Source: Chloroflexota bacterium (GTDB taxonomy: Bacteria > Chloroflexota > Anaerolineae > Aggregatilineales > Phototrophicaceae). Taken from it: a stretch of DNA of 64,000 bases. The stretch is taken from contig JAIUNI010000011.1 in the NCBI GenBank assembly GCA_020161935.1, positions 62,001 to 126,000 of the forward strand, read 5' to 3'. The notes under the pieces were generated by a model. It was not told where the DNA came from. It did no database searches and saw nothing but the letters and a program-made list of their open reading frames with translations. This document shows positions 1 through 7,590 of this stretch, in pieces (position 1 is the first letter of the stretch; each line of letters starts with the position of its first letter). The position numbers and the translations under genes were made by a program.

Positions 1-94
1 TCCCCACATTGGTTAACAAAGCGATTGTAGCCCAGTTTGTAATGTTGAGTCTACCGTGTAGGACTTTAGTACCAGTTCGTCGGGTAATCGTGGG

Positions 95-961
95 TTAAGC
101 CGGTACACTGATGCCCGTCATTTGCTCGCTAATCGCCCACAGCCGTTTCTGCGCCGCCTCGTCATAAGACACTGCCGACGATTGGTGCGGCTTCGACTTA
201 TCGAAGTATTTACCCGTAACATGGGCTGCATCCGGCGACGAAGCCAAATAGACACTCGTCTTTGCACCGTCTGTAGGCTTAAGCGCGAACAGCGTAGCCA
301 CATTCATCGCCACGCGCATCAATCCGCTGTTGTTGCGTCCGAAGCCAGTATTCACAAAACCGGGGTGCAGCACGTTCGCCGTAACCCCCGTACCCGCCAA
401 CCGTCGCGCCAGCTCATACGTGAACATGATATTCATTAGCTTCGATTGAGAGTAGGAGCGAAAGCCACCCATACCGTAGTTATGCTTGCTTTGCAGGTCG
501 TCAAAATCCAATCGAGCCATCCCATGTGCATCCGAGGCCACATTAACGATACGCGACGGCGCGTTCGCCTTTAGCCTATCCAGCAGCAGATTCGTCAGCA
601 AGAAATAGCTCAGGTGATTCAGTGCGAAGGTCATCTCGTAACCGTCCACCGTTTCTTGTCGGGTGCTGAACACCCCACCGGCGTTATTCAGCAGCACATC
701 CAAACGCGGGAACTTCTGCTTAAACTCGCCTGCTACCCGCCGTACTTCCGCCATCGACGACAAATCCGCCACCAGCGCGTGAACATCTGGGTTGCCGCTC
801 GCCGCTTGAATCTCGCGAACAGTCTCCGCCGTTTTGGTGGCGTTACGCCCGATGATGACGACCTGTGCGCCCTTTTGGGCTAGCTCCGCTGCCGCGACCT
901 TGCCGATGCCGTTGGTCGCGCCGCTAATCAATACCGTTTTGCCCGGCATTTCAGCCGCCAT
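95..961 (-). CDS. SDR family NAD(P)-dependent oxidoreductase
   Basis: This 288-residue protein is a classical short-chain dehydrogenase/reductase. The N-terminal Rossmann glycine motif (SGATNGIGK, about residues 13-21), the NNAGG motif (about 91-95) and the catalytic Tyr-x3-Lys (YSQSK, about 170) are all visible. It resembles the retinol dehydrogenase/WWOX-like branch, whose members oxidise or reduce small alcohols and carbonyls with NAD(P)H; the substrate cannot be read from the sequence. The length is normal for the family. It is a cytosolic, apparently monocistronic gene, with a 350-bp repeat-bearing spacer upstream. Confidence 0.9.
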   Translation of the reverse strand: MAAEMPGKTVLISGATNGIGKVAAAELAQKGAQVVIIGRNATKTAETVREIQAASGNPDVHALVADLSSMAEVRRVAGEFKQKFPRLDVLLNNAGGVFSTRQETVDGYEMTFALNHLSYFLLTNLLLDRLKANAPSRIVNVASDAHGMARLDFDDLQSKHNYGMGGFRSYSQSKLMNIMFTYELARRLAGTGVTANVLHPGFVNTGFGRNNSGLMRVAMNVATLFALKPTDGAKTSVYLASSPDAAHVTGKYFDKSKPHQSSAVSYDEAAQKRLWAISEQMTGISVPA

Positions 962-1311
962 CTGTCCAACCTTTCGCTGGCTGTCCTAAAGAATAGCTCT
1001 ATTATAAGTTCAACCGGGGCTTTCGATAAGCTGCTAAAACGGCTAGGCACAACGTATCTGCGCCATACGATTGACCGGAAAGCGTGTTCAAGGAGGTCGA
1101 TCCATTGCTGTAGGGAGGAGGCACGCCTCCTCCATCTCCCCCGACCTAAACCCTTTCTTCTCGTAGGGCAGGGTATGTGACCTTCCTGTATGGCTCCCTC
1201 ACCCTGAGAGCTAGCAGCGGAAGGAGCCTGCGACCGTGCTGATGTGGGCTAGGGATAAGGACTGCTGGCGGAAGGTTTTAACGACCTGCCGGGAGTGAAT
1301 GCTGTAGAAAA
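962..1311. repeat. Intergenic spacer with GC-rich palindromic repeat
   Basis: No gene is supported here. At 1114-1133 the sequence GGAGGAGGC-AC-GCCTCCTCC forms a 9-bp stem with a 2-nt loop, preceded by GTA. The same layout (GTAGGG followed by a GC-rich near-perfect palindrome) recurs at 3094, 4484 and 9752 with different stem sequences, so this is one member of a dispersed palindrome family rather than an ordinary terminator. It lacks a T-tract on either strand. Confidence 0.6.
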
Positions 1312-2034
1312 CTAGGTCGCGAACGGCGCGTTAAGCTGCTCGGCGAAGGTTGAAAGCGGAATTTCCGACTGCTGCGGACCAGCCGCATACGCAGCCACCT
1401 GATAGGGGTCGAAGAAGAAAATGATCGAATCTGGAGTCAACACCCAACTCTGGTAATTATCCGGGTTCATCCCCGTTCCCGCCTCAATCGTCGCCGCGTC
1501 GGTCATCTCCGTCAGGCGCGTGTTCAGGTCATCCTGCACCAACGTCGAAATCATATCCCACGGAACACTGCCCCCAACGAACAGGTCAGCCAATTGCAAC
1601 TGCGTACCGGTCGCCACATCAAACGTGAACGCGGTATGCCCGCTGTTCGGGTGCGCCCCGCCGGTATAGAAGCTGGTGGTAAACAGAACCGAGCGAATGT
1701 CATCCGAGAATTGATATGTCTCGTGGCTGATACCCATCCACCAGTTATTGACGTGCGAGGGCAGTGTGTAATCCGGCGCATACGATGAAATGAACGCCTG
1801 TTGTTGGTCAGCGATAAACGCATCAATCACGGCGGATGCTTCTGGATAAGCCGCCAATTCCAGCGGGTAACCCACGTCCACCGTGACCCCGACGGTGATT
1901 ACACAGGTGTTGGTGTCTGCGTCCCACATGCCGTCCTTCGCGTAACAGTCGTCCTCCTGCGCGGCAGCCGGCATCAGACCAAACGTGAATACAGTGATGA
2001 CGATGAGACTCAAGGCTAAAATGCGTGTTTTCAC
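1312..2034 (-). CDS. Secreted DUF3298 (RsiV-like) domain protein
   Basis: The 240-residue product begins with a clear Sec signal peptide (MKTRILALSLIVITVFTFG..., cleavage likely after AAAQ near residue 26). The mature part matches the DUF3298/DUF4163 pattern: a vYSFTGGAHPNSG-like segment (here FYTGGAHPNSGHTAFTFD, about 140-158), a following LADLF element and a C-terminal FFDPYQVAAYAAGPQ stretch, as in RsiV and secreted relatives. Members are extracytoplasmic and some bind lysozyme as anti-sigma factors, but here no transmembrane anchor or adjacent sigma factor is present, so that role is not supported. It stands alone between two repeat-bearing spacers. Confidence 0.75.
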   Translation of the reverse strand: MKTRILALSLIVITVFTFGLMPAAAQEDDCYAKDGMWDADTNTCVITVGVTVDVGYPLELAAYPEASAVIDAFIADQQQAFISSYAPDYTLPSHVNNWWMGISHETYQFSDDIRSVLFTTSFYTGGAHPNSGHTAFTFDVATGTQLQLADLFVGGSVPWDMISTLVQDDLNTRLTEMTDAATIEAGTGMNPDNYQSWVLTPDSIIFFFDPYQVAAYAAGPQQSEIPLSTFAEQLNAPFAT

Positions 2035-2166
2035 AACTCATGCTCCTTAGGTGTCGTGAGGTACTCTAAAGTCATTATTGAGCCGCTTAAAAGAGTTTGC
2101 AAGCACCACTGCCCGCAAATCCAATATCGAGAGGGCAAACGTATATCAAACGTAGAATACAAAATC

Positions 2167-2175
2167 TGCTATGCT
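2167..2175 (+). promoter_or_regulatory. Possible extended -10 element upstream of the DUF420-like gene
   Basis: TGCTATGCT matches the extended -10 pattern (TG-N-TATnnT) 39 bases before the start at 2214. No convincing -35 box is seen, as often happens with extended -10 promoters. Similar TGCTATA(A/C)T or TGCTATGCT strings precede genes at 24368 and 61823 and sit in the 8925/18960 repeat. Confidence 0.35.
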
Positions 2176-2213
2176 AAAAATCTGACCTTACGCATCCATT
2201 CGGAGTAAATGGC

Positions 2214-3041
2214 ATGAACCCCTACTTACAGCCGCAGGGATTCTTAGGAACGGGCGCGAGTTTGCTAGCCGACCTCACCTTGTTGGCCTACATTCTCCTC
2301 ATCGTCCCCGGTATGATCGCGGGTTTCGTCTTTGCGCGGCGCGGCAAACACCGTCCGCACCACAAGGTCACCATGATAACCATCACCGTCGTCAATTGGC
2401 TGCTCATCATCTTCCTGATGATCGCCGCCTACCGCTTCGATGTATCCGCCAATATCGCCAGCCAACCCGCCAACGCCCGTTATCTCCTGCCGACCATTCA
2501 CGGCATTCTCGGCCTACCCGCCCAGCTTCTAGCCACCTATGTCGTCTACCGGATGCTGCGCGAGGATAGTCAGGTGGCGGCAGCGAAGGCACGCGGCGAA
2601 AGGGGTCAGCAGCTTTCGAAATACTGGTTCAAAAGCGCCAAGCCGGTCATGCGTCTCACCATCATCCTCTGGCTTATCACATCGCTGCTCGGCGTGTTTA
2701 ACTACCTCGTCCGCTATAACGTATTGCCGACCTTCGAGGCTGGCAGCCCCCCACCTGCCGCTACCGAAGAACCTGCTTCGACACCCGAAGTCGCCGCCAC
2801 CGACGAACCAATTGCGACCATCGCGCCGATGATGACCGCTGAACCGGCTGTCACCGTCGAACCGGCCACAACGGTTGAACCCGCCACGACACCCGAAGTC
2901 GATGATGACGGAAATGACAATAGCAACAGCGGGCGGGGCAGCCGCGACGATGACGACAATGGGAACGGGAACGACGATAACAGTGGCAGCGGAAGCAGTA
3001 ACAGCGGTAGTGGAAACAGTGGTCACGGCGGTGACGATTAA
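2214..3041 (+). CDS. DUF420-like integral membrane protein with low-complexity tail
   Basis: This 275-residue protein has four hydrophobic segments (about 18-40, 52-74, 88-112 and 142-165), with a His-rich loop after the first (RRGKHRPHHKVTM) and an HG in the third, the layout of the DUF420 family of small membrane proteins, some of which are linked to respiratory or cytochrome-oxidase functions. After about residue 178 it changes to a Thr/Pro/Glu-rich stretch with repeated (V)EPA(T)T units, then an Asn/Asp/Gly/Ser-rich tail of about 60 residues. Such tails are typical of extracytoplasmic linkers. The function is unknown; the DUF420 assignment rests on topology and the conserved His positions. 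Confidence 0.65.
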   Translation: MNPYLQPQGFLGTGASLLADLTLLAYILLIVPGMIAGFVFARRGKHRPHHKVTMITITVVNWLLIIFLMIAAYRFDVSANIASQPANARYLLPTIHGILGLPAQLLATYVVYRMLREDSQVAAAKARGERGQQLSKYWFKSAKPVMRLTIILWLITSLLGVFNYLVRYNVLPTFEAGSPPPAATEEPASTPEVAATDEPIATIAPMMTAEPAVTVEPATTVEPATTPEVDDDGNDNSNSGRGSRDDDDNGNGNDDNSGSGSSNSGSGNSGHGGDD

Positions 3042-3093
3042 CGTGCAAACTTCACATCGGTCATCGTATCGCGGCTAACTTATGACTCTGTAG

Positions 3094-3113
3094 GGCGGAG
3101 GCGTGCCTCCGCC
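3094..3113. repeat. GC-rich palindrome, GTAGGG family
   Basis: GGCGGAGGC-GT-GCCTCCGCC, preceded by GTAG, forms a 9-bp stem with a 2-nt loop. It lies 53 bp after the DUF420-like stop codon in a 247-bp spacer that holds no gene. There is no T-tract, and it has the same architecture as the copies at 1114 and 4484. Confidence 0.6.
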
Positions 3114-3288
3114 GCACCACTTTATTCCGTATCAAATTTATTGACCGGCAAGTTTTCAACAGGCAAACATGAGCCTTTGAAGCGCCTTTAGTGCGCTTGT
3201 CCGGTTGTTAGCATGAGCGCTTTAGCCTTATGCGACGTAACGCGACAAATTCTTGGTGGGCTAAATGCCACGTCAACTCACCAACAGA

Positions 3289-4560
3289 CTACGCCCCAAT
3301 CGCCGCCCGCCATACCGCATCCAGCGCCATCAACCCCGTCAGGTTCATCAACCCGTAGCCGCGCGTCAGCGCTTCCGGCTGCCGCCAATCATGCGCGTAA
3401 AACGTCGTCAGGTGAACTTGATCGTCGCCCAATCCTCGCGCGGGCAGCGTCCCCGCCAGTAGGTCAAAATCCCACAACGGTATGCTGTATTCCGCCGCCA
3501 GCTTGCGAATGATCTCGTTGTTGATGTTGCTACCTTCGTGGCGGTCGGCCTTCGTGCTAAGTATAGGGATCACCCCCTGCATCGTCGCATCCACCACCAA
3601 CCGCCGCATATTGGCCTCGAACTGATCCGGCACACCCGCGTCATTCGAGCCGAGTTTAACGATAATCATCATCGGATTATTCAGCCGGATTTCGCACATC
3701 AGTGGCGCTTCGTTGATCTGGCAGCGGCTGGCATCCGCCCACATAGGGTCATAGATCGACCAACTGTGTAATCCACGCTTAACCGCCGCGCTCTCCCGCG
3801 CCCACGACCCGCGAAACGTATCAATCGCCGGTTGCAGATACGCCCAACTGCCGAGGTTGAACTCAGTCGTATCGAACCGCGCGAGGAAAAATGGATTCTC
3901 GATGGTGCTGTCACCCAACTTCGAGAACGCATTTGGGTTACGCTTGAACGCCTGTCCCACACCGTAAATCATCTGCACCGTCGCCACCGTTTGCGGCGGC
4001 AGCGTGATAATCGAACTGAGTGGAACGCCATTGATACCGCTGGCATCATAGGGGATGTCGGGTGGCGGCGCGTAAGCTGTTGTGTTATTCGGCCACGGGT
4101 TTGCGTCCGACGGCAGATAAATCGGCGTGGTGACGTTGGTGTTAGTTGTCATCGTGGCGGGGTCAACAGGCACATTCATAGGGACGGCGGTCGGAATGAC
4201 GTTTGGCACATTTTCGACTGTCGTGCCAGCGGGCGGGATATTCAGCACCTGCCCGACGCTGATACGGTTGACATCAACAATGCCGTTCGCCGCCGCGAGA
4301 ACCTGCACCGTTACCCCGTACTGCTGACCGATGCGTGAGAGCGTGTCGCCGCGCTGCACCGTATAAGTGGATACGGGCGCTGCAGGCGTAACCGCTTGGG
4401 CGCTCACCGCCGGAGCAATCATCATGAGGCAAGCGCATAGCGTTAGAGATGCCAATATCCGGGGTGTTGTCTGCTTTGTGTAGGGGCGGGATATATCCCG
4501 CCCGAAGATAAAAGAAGGTCTCATCATAGCTCGAACGGCTCTAAAACACTGCCGCTTCAT
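3289..4560 (-). CDS. Secreted LysM / SGNH-like hydrolase
   Basis: The protein has a hydrophobic signal segment (about 36-55, ending AVSAQA), one LysM domain (about 65-110: YTVQRGDTLSRIGQQYGV... VGQVLNIP), a Pro/Thr/Asn linker, and a C-terminal SGNH-hydrolase-like domain. In the latter, LGSND (the block III GxND) and DDQVHL (catalytic Asp/His of block V) are visible; the block I GDS motif is not obvious, so activity is uncertain. LysM suggests binding to glycan on the cell surface. It starts 2 nt after the GNAT gene's stop codon, so it is probably the last gene of that operon. The N-terminal 34 residues before the hydrophobic core are unusually long because a palindromic repeat (4484-4503) is read in frame there. 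Confidence 0.75.
   Translation of the reverse strand: MKRQCFRAVRAMMRPSFIFGRDISRPYTKQTTPRILASLTLCACLMMIAPAVSAQAVTPAAPVSTYTVQRGDTLSRIGQQYGVTVQVLAAANGIVDVNRISVGQVLNIPPAGTTVENVPNVIPTAVPMNVPVDPATMTTNTNVTTPIYLPSDANPWPNNTTAYAPPPDIPYDASGINGVPLSSIITLPPQTVATVQMIYGVGQAFKRNPNAFSKLGDSTIENPFFLARFDTTEFNLGSWAYLQPAIDTFRGSWARESAAVKRGLHSWSIYDPMWADASRCQINEAPLMCEIRLNNPMMIIVKLGSNDAGVPDQFEANMRRLVVDATMQGVIPILSTKADRHEGSNINNEIIRKLAAEYSIPLWDFDLLAGTLPARGLGDDQVHLTTFYAHDWRQPEALTRGYGLMNLTGLMALDAVWRAAIGA
4484..4503. repeat. Perfect 20-bp palindrome inside the LysM gene's 5' end
   Basis: GGGCGGGATATATCCCGCCC is its own reverse complement and is preceded by GTAG like the other copies. It lies within the coding frame of the LysM/SGNH gene and encodes part of the N-terminal extension ahead of the signal peptide core. 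A near-identical design, GGACGCGATATATCGCGTCC, occurs at 9752-9771. Confidence 0.7.
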
Positions 4561-4562
4561 AT

Positions 4563-5057
4563 CTATTGCGTTTCCAACCGCAAGAACTGGATTTTTTCCA
4601 TACCGCGTTCGAGGCTCATCATCACCGTATGGCTGTCCTCAAAACCCAGCCGCCGGTAAAGCGCCGCCGCACGCGGGTTATCGATTGCCACTCCGATCTC
4701 GAAAGCCGTTGCCCGCTGTGCTTGTGCGTGTTTAATCAAGGTTTGGATCAGTGCTGTTCCCACACCTTGCCCGCGCAGCGGCTCGGCAACCACAAGGTCG
4801 CTAATCTCAGCGCATGTCGGCCAAATCGTGTACTGCCCGTAAGCCAGTGGAGCATCATCCGCCCCGACCACCACCAACCCCAACCCGCGTCTTTCCGACA
4901 CGTTTCGCACCGTCCGCGTAATCAGGTTGTAGATCGAAAGGAAGCTGCGGTTCGGCCAGCAGTTCACACGCAGGTGATCCGTGTCCGTCGCCCGTACCGG
5001 ACGCATGGCAATCGAAGTCGGTGGCGTTTGCAGCGCCAGCGGTGCGTTGGTCATCAT
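4563..5057 (-). CDS. GNAT family N-acetyltransferase
   Basis: This 164-residue protein has the GNAT acetyl-CoA site (motif A RGQGVGTALIQ, about 94-104), the preceding beta strand (ISDLVVAEPL) and the typical C-terminal NPRAAALYRRLGFE motif (about 130-143). The acceptor substrate cannot be inferred. The gene overlaps the J-domain gene upstream by 4 nt (ATGA, 5054-5057) and is followed 2 nt later by the LysM gene, so the three are probably co-translated. Confidence 0.9.
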   Translation of the reverse strand: MMTNAPLALQTPPTSIAMRPVRATDTDHLRVNCWPNRSFLSIYNLITRTVRNVSERRGLGLVVVGADDAPLAYGQYTIWPTCAEISDLVVAEPLRGQGVGTALIQTLIKHAQAQRATAFEIGVAIDNPRAAALYRRLGFEDSHTVMMSLERGMEKIQFLRLETQ

Positions 5058-5938
5058 CCCCAGCGGTTGGTCGTCTTAATGAACGTGTAGGCTTCACTCA
5101 GCATCTTGAACCGTGCTTCCGCTTCCGCTTTCGGCAGGGTACTCACGTCGGGGTGCAGCTCGAAAGCCAGCTTGCGGTACACCGCCCGTACTTCGTCGCG
5201 GCTCGCGTTCGTCGCCAGCCCCAGCACCTCATACGCCAGCTCAATCTGTGACTTCTGCGGCAGGTTCGGCGGGGTGGAACCATTCGTCTTGTTCTTGTCA
5301 CCCGTCGGCACTTTTTCCCAATGGGGCATATCTTGGAAGGATTGGCGTGGGCCGCTGTATTGGTAACTCGTGTAATCCGTCCGGCGGATCGGTGGCACGT
5401 TTGCATTCGGATCGCTTTCGAAGTCCGCCAACAGCCAAAACCCTTTGAGCGAACTGTGACGTACACTCATCCGTGAATGCTGAAGTTGGCTGATCGTCAG
5501 CGGTGCGCCTTGACTCACTTCCAGTTCGATGCGGCTGTAGGGGCGGAACTGCATCGGGAAAATGACCGGCTGGTTATTCTCCACCTTGTAGCAGTAAGCG
5601 CGGTCATCCACCAACGACTGAAACGGCACATACCACTGGTCGAGCGATATATGCGCCTTATTCGCGGGCATCAGTGCCGCATCCAGCAGGAACATCACCG
5701 GAATGCCGTTATCCGTCGCCGTCTCGATGATGCGCCGCACCTTATTGGCTTTGATGGCTTCATCGATCACATGAATGTGGATAACAACCCCCGCCCACAT
5801 CTGCACCACAATATCGACATCCCGCACCGGAGAAGCCGACATGGAGGGCTGCCCTAATGTACAGCGCTGGACGCTGACGAAGCGGGCGATCAGATCACGA
5901 AGGAGTTTTTTGAAAAGCTGCGTACGTGCGTTATCCAT
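5054..5938 (-). CDS. J-domain protein with uncharacterised N-terminal region
   Basis: The C-terminal 60 residues (about 230-288) form a DnaJ J-domain: AYEVLGLATNASRDEVRAVYRKLAF, then the HPD tripeptide (ELHPDVS), then FKMLSEAYTFI. This domain stimulates DnaK ATPase. The first 200 residues are not a family I recognise; they contain an alpha/beta-looking core (DIVVQMWAGVVIHIHVID ... GIPVMFLLDAA) and no zinc-finger or G/F region, so this is not canonical DnaJ but a class III J-protein that probably brings a specific client to Hsp70. No membrane segment is clear. The ATGA overlap couples it to the GNAT gene. Confidence 0.75.
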   Translation of the reverse strand: MDNARTQLFKKLLRDLIARFVSVQRCTLGQPSMSASPVRDVDIVVQMWAGVVIHIHVIDEAIKANKVRRIIETATDNGIPVMFLLDAALMPANKAHISLDQWYVPFQSLVDDRAYCYKVENNQPVIFPMQFRPYSRIELEVSQGAPLTISQLQHSRMSVRHSSLKGFWLLADFESDPNANVPPIRRTDYTSYQYSGPRQSFQDMPHWEKVPTGDKNKTNGSTPPNLPQKSQIELAYEVLGLATNASRDEVRAVYRKLAFELHPDVSTLPKAEAEARFKMLSEAYTFIKTTNRWG

Positions 5939-5962
5939 TAACCTTGCCGCTGGATTGTTGGC

Positions 5963-6538
5963 TTATCTGGGACGTATCCACCAGAGTAGCGCAATCCCAC
6001 TGACGAAAGCAATAGCTAACGCGGTCAAAGGGACACTCGCGAGGCTAAATCGGAACTGAAACGCGATGGTTTCCCCCAGCACCCACGCCACAATCGTCGT
6101 CGGTATCCACAAATAAGGTTTCGCCGTTTTCAACGCGCCGCCAAATTGAATGGCCGCCCACTCGACAATCCCCAGTGATGTACCCATGACGATGCCGAAG
6201 ACGAAACCGACTGCTAGCTGGTTCTCGCCCGCCATCGGTGCCACCCGCGCCCCTAACCGTGCGCCGATGCTGAAGCCGATCATCGAAGCCGGTATCCATA
6301 ACCACAGCCTCGCCCGACTTTGAGGGTAAAAATACCGCAGCACCAACCACTGCGCCACACCGAAGCAAAAGCCGAACACAAGGTCGCCAACAATATGTGC
6401 GACCACACTCGCACCCATGATCTGCGCCACCACGCCGCCATCCGTCGCGCCTAAAAAGCTGCCGACCAAAAAGCCCACGACGTTCGCCATAATCCACCAC
6501 GGCCAAAACTGCTGTCCCCGAACCGCTTGTTGTTCCAT
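5963..6538 (-). CDS. Small polytopic membrane protein, unknown function
   Basis: This 191-residue hydrophobic protein has five to six predicted membrane segments rich in Gly and Ala (for example MANVVGFLVGSFLGA, IVGDLVFGFCFGVAQWLVLRYF and LTALAIAFVSGIALLW). A repeated pattern (GxxxGxxxWLVLR / GTSLGIVEWAAIQF) suggests an internal duplication of a two-helix unit. No enzyme motif is seen. Its start overlaps the stop of the neighbouring membrane gene by 1 nt (TAATG), so the two form a translationally coupled pair, possibly with the J-domain gene 25 nt downstream. Confidence 0.7.
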   Translation of the reverse strand: MEQQAVRGQQFWPWWIMANVVGFLVGSFLGATDGGVVAQIMGASVVAHIVGDLVFGFCFGVAQWLVLRYFYPQSRARLWLWIPASMIGFSIGARLGARVAPMAGENQLAVGFVFGIVMGTSLGIVEWAAIQFGGALKTAKPYLWIPTTIVAWVLGETIAFQFRFSLASVPLTALAIAFVSGIALLWWIRPR

Positions 6539-6993
6539 TATCCCTCTTGAATATCGACTTTAGGCCGTGAATGCTGCCAGACCCAAATGAATGCCAATCC
6601 TAATCCCACGAGGCCCCCCGCCATCCCCCACGCGGGTGCGCGTTCCAATACACCCGCGATCAGCAGGGGCGGGTAATCCCAAAAAGCGTGGGCATGTAAG
6701 GCGTTCTTGAAGAACATCAAACCACCCGCTGCTAGCGCACTCCCCACACCGCTAACTGCCCCTGCCAGCACCCCGGCAGCCGGTAAATATCGTGCGGGAA
6801 CCGCCCGTTCAGCAGCCCACGAACGCACTCCCCACAGCACCACCAGCACCGCTAAAGCGCCGCCCAGCACTACTGCCACCCCCACGCTGTCATTTTCTGG
6901 TGTCAACCAGATAAACAGCAGCAGACCGTAAAACAGAGTCACCAAGCGTAGCCTGTAATCGGGTTTCCGTATAGGATACACGAGATAGGTCAT
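6538..6993 (-). CDS. Small membrane protein, unknown function
   Basis: The 151-residue product has four to five hydrophobic stretches (about 18-32, 36-54, 73-95, 105-115 and 122-140). I recognise no domain. It is the first gene of the minus-strand group 6993 to 3289 and shares a 1-nt stop/start overlap with the next gene, which points to joint expression and perhaps a heteromeric membrane protein. Confidence 0.65.
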   Translation of the reverse strand: MTYLVYPIRKPDYRLRLVTLFYGLLLFIWLTPENDSVGVAVVLGGALAVLVVLWGVRSWAAERAVPARYLPAAGVLAGAVSGVGSALAAGGLMFFKNALHAHAFWDYPPLLIAGVLERAPAWGMAGGLVGLGLAFIWVWQHSRPKVDIQEG

Positions 6994-7104
6994 TCACCAC
7001 ACATAAAATAATGATTATATCGTAATGATTCGCGCCTTATGGTAATACGCAAGTCGAAGTTCTTAATCAGCCACTTATCCTATTTCTGATGACGACCGTG
7101 TTAG

Positions 7105-7433
7105 GGTACAGACGACGACCCGCAAAAAATGGCGGAAAACCTGCACCGTCTCGAACAAGCCTCATGGCCGATCTTTAAAGCCGGTCATGGTCAATGATTG
7201 GGGAATGGGTCGCACTGCCCATTTGGAACATCGCCGGTGGGCAAACAATCGGGGATGAACTCTACGATGAAATTCTGCATCTGACAGCCGGTCGCCTTAT
7301 CGAACGCTGCGTTGCCATCCTGCGCTTACCCGGCGCATCCAACGGCGCGGATAACGACCTGCGCCTCACCCACGAACGCGGCATCCCCGTCTACTACAAC
7401 ATCGACGAGATCCCACACTATCAACCCGCCTAA
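7105..7433 (+). pseudogene. Frameshifted DUF4406-like gene
   Basis: From 7194 the frame encodes 79 residues ending in VAILRLPGASNGADNDLRLTHERGIPVYY, the C-terminal signature of DUF4406-type proteins (nucleoside deoxyribosyltransferase-like fold). Just upstream, in another frame (7105-7191), the sequence reads DDDPQKMAENLHRLEQASWPIFKAGHG before a stop; this is the expected preceding segment (Asn/Arg-rich helix ending in GH) of the same protein. Joining the halves needs a frameshift near 7185-7193, and the extreme N-terminal strand is not intact either. I read this as a decayed gene; a sequencing error is the alternative. Confidence 0.6.
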
Positions 7434-7590
7434 TGCGGATGGCTCATAATCCACAAACATTCTAAACGTCTGTAGGGGTGCATGGCTGTGACCCTCCCGC
7501 GTATTTGCTCCCTTCTCCCTTGCTTGCGGGGCTGTTGGCGTACTGAGCTTGCCGCAAGGCAGCCAACGAGGGTTGGGGATGAGGGGGTCG
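7434..7590. repeat. Short spacer with CTTGCGGGG/GAGGGT-type dispersed repeat
   Basis: The spacer carries GTAGGGGTGCATGG, then a TCCCTTGCTTGCGGGG block, and ends with GAGGGTTGGGGATGAGGG. The same blocks recur at about 18025-18065, 18907-18942 and 19382-19417 (TCCCTCGCTTGCGGGG / GGGGAGGGTTAGGGTGGGG). No gene is supported. Confidence 0.5.

Noticed and set aside
1..94. Possible gene at the left edge
   Set aside because: No frame with protein-like composition reaches the edge; the sequence only leads to the SDR stop codon.
2529..3026. Antisense 165-codon frame over the DUF420-like gene's tail
   Set aside because: It is the complement of the Asp/Asn/Gly-rich low-complexity stretch and gives a Val/Gly/Arg-rich sequence without any motif.
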